Position numbers and translations under genes: made by a program. This document shows, one piece after another, positions 55,401 to 64,000 of a stretch of DNA of 64,000 nucleotides; position 1 is the stretch's first letter, and every line of letters begins with the position of its first letter. The notes below the pieces were generated by a model. That model saw only the letters and a program-made list of their open reading frames with translations, was not told where the DNA came from and ran no database searches. Source of the DNA: Eucalyptus grandis (taxonomy: Eukaryota > Streptophyta > Magnoliopsida > Myrtales > Myrtaceae). Location of the stretch: the NCBI RefSeq assembly GCF_016545825.1, contig NC_052616.1:11780001-11844000 (forward strand), in the 5' to 3' direction.

Positions 55401-55965
55401 TGGATGCTTGACGGTAGGGCTGAGTTGATACTGATGATGTTCGTTGCATGGTTTCTCAACCATGAATGGAATATGTTCGGACCTTTACCCTTTGGAGCAG
55501 GAGGACCTGGAGCGGGGATGGACGGCGCCTAGACGCCTTTGATCTTGTTGTAGCTTACTAACTTTTGTTTTTTGATAGATGCGGGCCAGTATGGGAACTC
55601 GTGGAGTAGATACCCTCACCCATATCCCTGGCTTTTGTTGCGCCTTACTTTTGTTTTGAATATGATGTAAATATATAGGCGAAGGACATGGAACGAGTCC
55701 AGGTTGATAATTTTGTATGCCCCGATGATGATAAAATGAAAGGAAGCCTTTTATGATCTTGTCTATGTGCATTGCAAGATAACCTTATAATATAAATTTA
55801 GGAATTTAAATAATCCATGTTATACATGCTAACCTTCAATGGTAAATACTATATGTTATTTAAAGGAGATTACTAGTTAGGAAGATAATGATAATAATAA
55901 TAATAACTATAATTTCACTTGCGCTTAGTACGTGACGCCCTGGGACGTCACAGCTGCTCGTTACA
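52430..55965. mobile_element. Probable solo LTR (3536 bp) inserted in LINE copy c
   Basis: It starts tgtgacatcccaaatttc, ends ctgctcgttaca (TG...CA) and is flanked by perfect gtaat duplications, so both boundaries are exact. There is no gag or pol, no internal primer-binding site, and no second copy of its own ends inside. It is therefore most simply a solo LTR left by LTR-LTR recombination. The length fits Ty3 families with very long LTRs. A TATA-like 'gttatatatatgt' lies near 52850. Short frames such as 55289-55532 look incidental. Confidence 0.75.
54725..54895 (+). repeat. Short 'gatgcc(t)cgg' minisatellite inside the LTR
   Basis: The words 'gatgcctcgg' and 'gagatgcccc' recur about eight times at irregular steps, giving frames that stay open in all three minus-strand phases. 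It is an internal repeat of the LTR without coding meaning. Confidence 0.6.
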
Positions 55966-55970
55966 GTAAT
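55966..55970 (+). repeat. Target-site duplication GTAAT (right)
   Basis: It is identical to 52425-52429 and directly follows the LTR end at 55965. LINE sequence resumes at 55971 (cgccaggcttgc). Confidence 0.85.
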
Positions 55971-57805
55971 CGCCAGGCTTGCTTCCCAAGCATAGCCCTG
56001 TTAAATTCTATTATATCACGGAATCCTAGGCCTGCATTGTCCTTGCTACTCTTTAGAACTTCCCATTTCTGCCAATGAATTCCTATTTTTTTTATGATCA
56101 TTCCACCATCAAAATCTAGCCATACTCTCTTCAATTGATTTGCAAAGAGACGGAGGAAGTTTAAAGATTGACATGGCGTAATGTGGAAGTGCCTGTACAA
56201 TAGATTTGATAAGAATTTCCTTACCACCTTTGGAGATTAATTTTTCTTTCTAGCCCTCCAATTTTGCATTTACTCTCCCTAAAATCCAAGAAAACATCTC
56301 TCTTTTGAGCGGTCCCAATCAGATGGCATGCCCAAATATTTTCCATACCGTTGCGGTACGGGCGCTCTAAACTCACGCGCCAAATTTTCCTATAGACTCA
56401 AAGGGCAGTGCTTGCTGAAAAGCATTCTAGATTTGTTGCGGTTCACGACCTTTCCCGTGGCCACAATACCGATTCAATATGTTGCAAGGTTCTAGCATTC
56501 TGAATGTTGCCATCTATGAAGAAAATTACATCATCAATGAAAAATAGGTGGGACAGGGTAGGACACCACCTGTTTAACTTAATACCCTTGATGCATCCCA
56601 TGTTGACAGCTTGGTTAATAAGACTTGATAAAACATTCGCGGTAGAATAAATATATGGGAGAGAGAGGATCACCCTCATTTGGAGTCCCCCATCGAATGG
56701 AAATAATGTAGATGCTCACCATTAAATCTTACACTAAAGGATGTTGTTGTGATGCATTGCATTACTGCACCAACCCATCTTGGATGGAATCCCAATTTGA
56801 GTAGATAGTCGTGAAGGAAATCCCATTCAACTCACATACGCCCTTTGCATATTCGTCTTGAGGATTGCATTGAATTTTCGTGTTTTGCTTCCGGGTCTTA
56901 AATTGATGAAGAACTTCTTGAAAGATTAAAAATATTATCTTGAACCCGACGTCTACTCACAAAGGCCAACTGTCCATAGAAATCAAATTAGGTAACCAAG
57001 GTTTCGGGCAATTTGCAATTACCTTTGAGATAATTTTGTATGCAAAGTTGCATAGGCTGATTAGGCGATATTGATCCAGTCTTTCTAGGTGAGGTGTCTT
57101 GGGAATCAAAGCAATATTTGTCCGATTTAGAATACTAGGCATCACCCTTGACCTAAAGAAATTTTTGCACTTTGAGAAGAAGATCATCTTTAATGACCTC
57201 CCAGTGAGTTTGATAAAACAGTCCATTTAAGTCATCGGGCCTGGAGGCACTGTCGTTCCGCTAGAATGTTGCCTTGCGAACTTCCTCAACCATGACTAAA
57301 AACTGTTAACTAGTCATTCATCTCGTGGTAACAACTTATGGGCATTATAAAGTATAGGCCCGTAGTCTCGATAACCCACTGTTGGATATAATCTTGCAAA
57401 GAAGTGGACATCATTTCTTGAGTCTAGGGTCACGACCCATTACGGTGGTCGTCCCAACATGCTAATTCTGTTCCTTTGCATGCTTTAAAGTGTAGTTGCA
57501 TGGACAAATCTTTTGTATTTTATCTCCCCATCTCAACTAGTTAAATCGGAACCCATAGCCTAATATTTATTCTCCTATTGCCAAGTTCCTCGATTTCCCC
57601 TCGCAAATTAGACACTTCCACTCTGTCAAAGTTGCAATGCCGATGGTTTCTAAGATTAAGCCCAGTTTTTTGTTGAAAGGCGGTCACCTTGAGATGTCCC
57701 TTTGAAAATTTTGATCGACTCCACCTAGCCAAAGCTTCGAGACAACCTTTAATTTTGGTATCAAACAGAATCTTGTCCCCGCTGAATTCCATGCTGTGGA
57801 AATAA
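55971..57805 (-). mobile_element. L1-type LINE copy c, reverse-transcriptase part
   Basis: On the minus strand it starts at the gap and runs: ALIPKTPHLERLDQYRLIS and FAYKIISKVIANCPKP (57226-56957), LSHLFFIDDVIFFIDGN with the FIDD catalytic box (56679-56443), GWKEKLISKGGKEILIK-like text, KSIVQALPHYAMSIFKLPPS, and KNAGLGFRDIIEFNRAMLGK-like text to AWRLL at 55971. Bases 56205-57805 closely match 6058-7689 with scattered single-base gaps. The endonuclease and ORF1 would lie in or beyond the N gap. Confidence 0.8.
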
Positions 57806-57905
57806 NNNNNNNNNNNNNNNNNNNNNNNNNNNNNNNNNNNNNNNNNNNNNNNNNNNNNNNNNNNNNNNNNNNNNNNNNNNNNNNNNNNNNNNNNNNNNNN
57901 NNNNN
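57806..57905. other. Assembly gap, exactly 100 N
   Basis: A run of exactly 100 N conventionally marks a join of unknown length. The left side stops inside the LINE. The right side starts inside the second copy of the DJ-1D/RLT/PGDH block, so neither flank continues into the other. Confidence 0.98.
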
Positions 57906-58235
57906 TACTCTTAAGCAATTCCAGGTGAAGATTGTCATGGACCCAATACTTATCCTTATCCTTGATGGATGGTTCATTTAACTTATTTATTTTCTGGTAT
58001 TCAACTAATCAAATTCACTTTTCAATCAAAGAATGACTAAATAGGAAAAACGAGTTACATTGCTCATATGTTGAATTTATACTTTATCTGAAAGGGAAAA
58101 AGACATTATGAGTAGTTGCGCTTGTGCATGAATTTGGGCGGTTTGTCACGAGCTCGCTTCTACTTAACATGTCACGAGGCCATACAGTTTAATCGGAGTT
58201 TGATAAAACCTTTTGCCCATGGCTTGCTATTATAG

Positions 58236-59281
58236 ACTACATGGAAGATTATGAGGTATACGTACCTTTTCAGTCTCTTCAAGCTCTAGGGTGCCATGTT
58301 GATGCAGTCTGCCCCAAGAAGAAGAGTGGTGACACTTGCCCAACTGCAATTCATGATTTTGAAGGTGACCAGACTTACAACGAGAAACCTGGCCATGATT
58401 TACTCTTACAGCTGACTTTGAGGTTTGGATGCCTCAAGTTATGATGCCCTTGTCATCCCTGGAGGTCGTGCCCCAGAATATTTGGCCTTGGATGGGAAAG
58501 TGATTGCTCTAGTTAAGGTTTCATGGAGGCCAAGAAGCCAGTGCCTCCATTTGCCATGGGCAGCAGATTCTGGCTGCTGCTGGTGTTCTCAAGGTTGTTT
58601 CTGGATAATGGATATTAATAATGGGACAAAACTGTTGATTAGCATGTTATCTGGTAGCAGTTGTAGGAGTTTCTGTATAAATTCATCGGTCTTTTGAGAA
58701 TGCTCATAATGATCTTGAGAACTTCTTGTGGTGGCGACTACTTTAACTGCGACTCTTGGTGTCTGTGATTGTGAACTTCTCCATATTTCAATCGAACACT
58801 AAGGTAGAATATCAGAAAAAGTCACGGATATAGGCACATGTCCCTTATCTGCTATTCAAGTTTAAATGTATAAGGCTTTTCAACAGATTGGTGTGGTATT
58901 AAAGTGTGATGAAATGAAATTAGAGCCAGTGGAAATGAGGCCCTGTTGAGTTTTAGCATTTGACATGAAAATTTTCTGAAGTTGAATGGCATTCTGTGTT
59001 ATTGTATCTTGAGATCATCAGGGTATAACCGGTGTATTCATCGTGATTTGTTGCAGGGGAAGAAATGTACAGCATATCCTGCTGCGAAGCTCGACGTGGT
59101 ACTAGCCAGCGCCACATGGTTAGAACCTGATCCAATGGATCGCTGCTTCACCGATGGAAACTTGGTCACAGGAGCGGCTTGGCCTGGTCACCCAGAGTTC
59201 ATTTTCCAGTTAATGGCACTACTGGGTATAAAGGTAACCTTGCAGCAGACATTCGTGCTTGTACATGTATCAAATAAATAG
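58236..59281 (+). pseudogene. DJ1D: DJ-1D second domain, duplicate copy
   Basis: Exons 58236-58593 and 59057-59281 correspond to the last two exons at 31186 and 32015. It shares the frame break near 58421-58428 with the first copy. It has its own losses at the exon start (one g after 'tatag'), in the FTL region, in VKDFMEA and in KPVAS. The stop of the first copy is replaced: after GIKVT the frame reads LQQTFVLVHVSNK before a stop, so the C-terminus is extended. The first domain lies before the gap and is absent. Confidence 0.8.
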
Positions 59282-60243
59282 CATGGAGTCTGCTTCCGTG
59301 CTGGCTATAAGAAAGGAAGAATGAGAGAGAGAGGTGTGTTCTGTGAATCACTTGGAACGGTACATGGCATTGGATGTTGACAGAGTTTTTGCCCTGGGAA
59401 GTTTCTGTATATATGAGTCGATTGAAACAATCCTCCACACATTGATTAGTCAATCTCACTTTTTGATCAGCATTTTCTATCAGTTAAAATTCACCACAGC
59501 CTTTTTCATGGTCTTACTAGGGGTCATTCCCTGCATCAACAATATAATTGCCTCCTCATGTTATGTATTGGGAAAGGTAGCCTGCATTATCAAATCTGTG
59601 TGACTTGACGATTCATTGGCGCTGTGGTTTAGTGTGCATTCTTGTTCGATTGATTCGTGGAGGACAACGGTCATACTGACTAGAGCTCAGGCGATACCTA
59701 CTTCCTTGTTTTTACAAATGGGTGGGAACTCACAACATTGATTTCATTTAAAAATAACAACCTTCTTGCTTACAAGGTCACATTTAGAACTGATATTAAA
59801 CAAAGAAAGATTAACCATCGCACTAAACCTAAGTGGATATTCTCTGCATGAATGTTGGAGTTTTATCGGAGGTATTCGGCATTGTTTTGTCATCATACTT
59901 TCCATCTTCCTTCACATTGGGTCGCCGACGTCATGAGTTCTCAATGAAAGTGTGACAAGGGACAAAAGGAGTTTCCCTTTTGGTTCGATTCTCTCTCTTA
60001 GTCTTTGTTTGCGAAATGAAGGAAAGTGGATGGAATGAGAGTGGATGCGGAAAACAGAGGATACTGAACCCTGTTAATGCGAAGAAGATCGAGAGAAAAA
60101 CTTGGACATTGACTGATTTTCTTTCCCTGTCCTCACTTTTCTCCTCCTTTTCTTTTTTTTGAAGAGTTGTGCTGAGTGTTAAGGATATGTGAGCTGGTGG
60201 ATAAAACTTTGGCATGTACTGATATCCTGTATTTTTCTTGCAG

Positions 60244-60714
60244 TCTGAGGAACGAATGAGGAAAGAGATGGAAAGATTTGATCATGAAAAGAAGGAAGGA
60301 AGAAGAAAGGTTGATGCGTGAACAGCAGAGAGAGGAGGGAGAGATGCTACGTGAGCAAAAGCTAGAATCAGAGCGACAGGAGTAGTATTTGCAGAAAGAA
60401 TCTACAAAAGTATTTGGAGCCTTGATATTGCATTTTCACTAGTTAGTTTCTTTTGCTTTATTTGATTGGTTAGTAGCATCTCTTCTTTTCTCTTTTCTTT
60501 CTTACCAACTTCTCTGGGTTTTTTTGTTTGGAAGGCGGAGAAAAAGAGACAAAGAAGAGCTTCGAGAGAAAAGAAGAAGAGAGACGAAAAGCTGCAGTGG
60601 AGAAGGCCACTGCTCTGCAGAGTTGCCAAGGAATCCATGGAGCTTATGGAGGACGAACAGCTGGAGAGATTGGAATGGCCGCTGCAAGCAAGGGGTTGCC
60701 TTCAAGTCTTTAGA
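60244..60714 (+). pseudogene. RLT fragment, duplicate copy
   Basis: Exons near 60244 and 60535 correspond to 33190 and 33475. Here 'REQQREEGEMLREQ' stays in frame where the first copy is shifted, and the shared nonsense codon sits at 60383-60385. The second exon has ERLEWPLQARGC because of one lost base, where the first copy has an extra base nearby. The two copies thus carry different small errors around a common sequence. Confidence 0.7.
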
Positions 60715-61008
60715 GATATGAATTGACCGGTACTGCACAATCAATATGAATAGCAATTTCAACCACTATGCATGTTTGCTCAACATCATACCATAAAGCA
60801 AAACTAGAAGAATAATTGAGTTGTGCAATCAGTAAATGAGCTAAAGCAGCTTGTCATGCTACTATTGATAGGAGGTGCACGGGTTTTTGGATTTTGCCTC
60901 CTTAGTTATGTCAATGCTTAAGTTTTATAGGGGACAGTGAGTTGCCAACATTTTCTTAAGGCTATACCAATGTTGGTCTTTGACATATGGTTGTTTTGCT
61001 TGATGCAG

Positions 61009-63215
61009 GAAAGTGGCAAAGAAACAAATGTGGGTGTGTCCCTTGTTGGGAAAACGCTTGCCATTATGGGTTTTTGGAAAGGTTTGGATCAGAAGTCGAC
61101 CGTCGGTGCAAAGGTCTGCATGTACTGCATGGCGATGCACATGACCCTTATGCCCCCGCAGATCAAGCACGCGCGGTGGGGTGGGAACTTTGTGTGGGTT
61201 TGATGAAGCCATAGCAGCTGCGTTTGTTTTCATTACACATGCCCTGACACCTACATCAAAGGTTCTCAATGATGAGACTTTGCAAAGATGAAGAAAGGAG
61301 TTCGAATTGTCAATGTTGCTTGTGGAGGAGTGATTGATGAAGAAGCTCTTGTGAGGGCATTGGATGCTGGAATTGTTGCTCAGGTATTGCTATCTGATAT
61401 CCTGAAATGTTGAGTTTCCTTCTTGCTGCCTTGGGAGGTGAAGCACATAGTAGCCTTGTTGCAGGCGGCACTTGATGTCTTCACAGAGGAACCACTAGCG
61501 AAGGACAGTGAGTTGGTACAACACGAAGAGTCATGGTGACCCCACACCTTGGAGCCAGTACCACAGAAGCACAGGTTTGTGAACAGTTACAATTTACCCA
61601 ACTTTAACTTTCTCTATTATTAGAAAGCATATAAAACGGTCACTTGACATGCCAGGAAGGAGAGTAGCTATTGAAATTGCTGAAGCTATCATTGGAGCTC
61701 TAAAAGGAGAGTTGGCTGCTACTGCTGTCAATGCGCCGATGGTTCCTGCTGAGGTATCAAGAACTTTTTCTACTGGAGAAGGCTGTTTGGCATCTCTTGG
61801 TCTACTTCTAACTTTTATCCCCAATCTGTTTCCTCTCAATCTTCAATATATGTGCTCTCAGTATTTGACATATCTTATCATGGCTTGGGCTCTGATGCAT
61901 AATTGTTGTGATGGAACTTGCTTGATGTGTGATTTGGAGGAGAATGACTATGGGTGCTCTCTCTAAGTTTGATCTTTTTTTGGCAAAAGATTTGTTCTGA
62001 GGCGATCAATTGCAAATTTCTGATATGTGTACAATTGTTTAATTTCATTGATGTTTGGCTTTGGCCCAAATCCAGCTTCCTCTTGTATAAGATGAATAGA
62101 GGAAGTGAGATTTTGAGGACCGTAAAATATGTTGGTCCAATTGTTTGATATGTACCGTGGAGAATGAGAATGATTGTCAGTGCTCAGTAGAAGTTTGATC
62201 TTTTCTGGCAAACATTTTTTACTGAGGTGGTTGATTGAATCATCCGATATGTATACAATTGTTTAATTTCATTGATGTTTGGCTTTGGCCCAAATCCAGC
62301 TTCCTCTCAGTACAAGATGAGCAGAGGAAGTGAGCTTTGAAGACTGTAAGAGATGCTTCCCCTTGGTCGATTCCTTTAGGAAGTGGGTCAATAATGTGGT
62401 GATAGACAAGTAACTCTGAATGACTGTAATGACGATTTTGATGCCTGAGGGTGCTTTGTTTAAGATCCAGAAGGCAGAACTTGGCTCAAGATATGCTTGA
62501 GTAACATAAATCTTGAGTTCTTTTATACATTCCTTTTTAGCTGCAGGTTCTTACAGAGCTGAAACCATTTGTTGTACTTGCTGAAAGCTTGGGAGACTGG
62601 CCGTTCAATTAGTTGTGGGTGGGAGTGGTGTAAAAACCATAAAAGTGACATATGCTTCTGCAAGAGCACCTGATGATCTCGACACTAGACTACTCCGTGC
62701 TATGATTACTAAGGGTATAATTGAACCATATCCGATGTCTTTGTGAACTTGGTCAATGCAGATTTTACTGCTAAGCAGAGAGGACTGAGAATAACCAGAG
62801 GAGCGGGTCATCTTAGATGGTTCACCAGAGAGTCCTCTTGAGTATGTCCAGGTTCAGATTGCAAATGTGGAATCAAGATTTGCCAGCGCCATTTCAGATT
62901 CTGGGAGATCACGGTTGAGGGGCGGGTGAAGGATGGGATCCCACATCTCACAAAGGTGGATCTTTCGAAGTGGATGTGAGCTTGGAGGGAAGCATCATAT
63001 TGTGCAGGCAAGTTGATCAGCCAGGTATGATTGGCACAGTAGGAAGCATTTTGGGAGAAGAGAATGCCACGTCAGTTTCATGAGCATTGGTAGGATTGCA
63101 CCTTGAGAAAGCAAGCCATGATGGCAATTGGAGTTGATGACCAGCCCAGCAAGGAGACTCTGAAGAGGATCAGGGACATCTCTGCAATTGAGGAGTTCGT
63201 TTCCTCAAGTTGTAA
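61009..63215 (+). pseudogene. PGDH: PGDH lacking first exon, duplicate copy
   Basis: This is the same exon set as 33963-36173. It keeps YAPADQARAVG in frame where the first copy is shifted, and the GGGGCGGG run at about 62919-62926 is of coding length. It has its own breaks: a scrambled patch after the NAD-binding motif (61090-61145), one lost G near 62904, one lost T near 63200 and others. The catalytic-arginine codon is again tgt (61321-61323). The upstream first exon is missing here too. Confidence 0.85.
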
Positions 63216-64000
63216 TGTGGGTGTGAGTTATGGTACTACATGTATGTCTTTCATCATTCATAGCCGCTGAGCATGATTTGCAAGTCTTGCTCTGCGATTT
63301 TGCCTGTGACGTTCGTGTTTTGTAGTAGTATTGAGCTAGGAGCGGAACGATAATCAAGTGGTGCTGAGAGGAGGTTCTATACTTTATTATGTTGCTTTTT
63401 GCCTGAATCAAATGCTCTTTTCCAATAAATTCATACAAGTTAAGAAGGTGAATACTTTGCCTCGATCCAGATTCATGTTTCTCCTCCCTCTCCCCCATAG
63501 TTATTTTTCCCATTAAGTCCTTATAGTGGCTCATGATTTTCATGTTTCTCCTCATTTTGATTTTTCAGAATACTAAATAAGGTAATCATTTATAGACCCA
63601 ATCCATTGAATGAACATTAACATCCAAAGAATCCCTGGAGTATGCATACAAGGCGGCATTGTCTAATGTCAAGAACAGTAAACAATGGGTAGGAAGACTG
63701 TCATGTGTAGTAGCAGAGATTCCACACATGACAACTCCTGGAATTTCTGCTTCGGTATGTTTTAACGAGAAGTACAATAATAGTCTTGTTCATGCGGTGG
63801 CTTTCATCATGCGGAACCTCATTGCTATCATCGGCCATCACTACAAAGTAAAAAGAGAGACGAAACTAAAAAACCTTTTGCACTGTGAACCGCGATAAAC
63901 CTCAAACTCTTTCTGACATAGCCTACAATCTCAGAGGATGTGATCCCCATTTGGCGCGGTACATGGTGCTTGACCTCAATATTAGATCAACCGCGGGGCA

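Larger units (their letters stand above)
57906..64000 (+). repeat. Second copy of 30852-36957, running off the window end
   Basis: The first base after the gap matches 30852 and the last base of the window matches 36957: 6095 against 6106 bases. Exons, introns and flanks are all included and in the same order. Differences are mostly single-base losses or gains, many in homopolymers, plus a few denser patches (59390-59520 and 61090-61145). Introns are identical in plan, including the 222-base duplication. Confidence 0.95.

Noticed and set aside
55289..55532. Open frame starting MDVPPLARYGAVV
   Set aside because: It is within the solo LTR, short, without a recognised domain, and next to other incidental frames. 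I cannot support it as a gene.

Overview
The window is nuclear DNA of a flowering plant, almost certainly a eudicot. It has intron-containing plant genes (DJ-1D, phosphoglycerate dehydrogenase, RLT, EDR4 and eIF4A-III families) in AT-rich, transposon-laden sequence. The repeat style, including GC-rich 'ggcgagg' blocks, reminds me of woody dicots such as Myrtaceae, but that is a weak guess. A run of exactly 100 N at 57806-57905 marks a scaffold join. Many single-base length differences between copies of the same sequence suggest an incompletely polished long-read assembly.

Layout. 1-9350: two pieces of one L1-type LINE family (minus strand), AT-rich and GC-rich repeat debris, a short Ty3 reverse-transcriptase relic and part of another LTR. 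9351-26074: two head-to-tail Ty3 elements of Tat/Ogre type on the minus strand. Element A (9351-17701) lacks coding sequence. Element B (17702-26074) keeps a DUF7745-like ORF1 and a broken gag but no pol. Both carry a tandem array of short hairpin units in the 3' untranslated region. 26075-41887: a 15.8 kb block bounded by inverted GC-rich arms. It holds incomplete pieces of at least five unrelated host genes: DJ-1D without its first exon, two RLT exons, PGDH without its first exon, the last two exons of a phosphoglucomutase-like gene, and the first exon of an EDR4-like gene.

42775-46399: the only complete host gene seen, an eIF4A-III-like DEAD-box helicase with a TATA box and eight exons. 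It has one frame break in exon 2. 47358-50904: an old Tat-type LTR end, a long (ATT)n tract, a Copia integrase relic and unassigned repeat. 50905-57805: a second L1 copy split by a 3536 bp probable solo LTR with a perfect 5 bp target duplication. 57906-64000: a second copy of 30852-36957 (DJ-1D 3' part, RLT piece, PGDH) starting directly after the gap.

The genes do not form a pathway. PGDH belongs to plastid serine synthesis, DJ-1D to glyoxalase/chaperone-type stress defence, RLT to ISWI chromatin remodelling, and eIF4A-III to the exon-junction complex. The two most interesting points are the multi-gene fragment block between inverted arms, and the duplicated DJ-1D/RLT/PGDH block. Private indels in the two copies of that block compensate each other, while a few defects are shared, including loss of the PGDH catalytic arginine.
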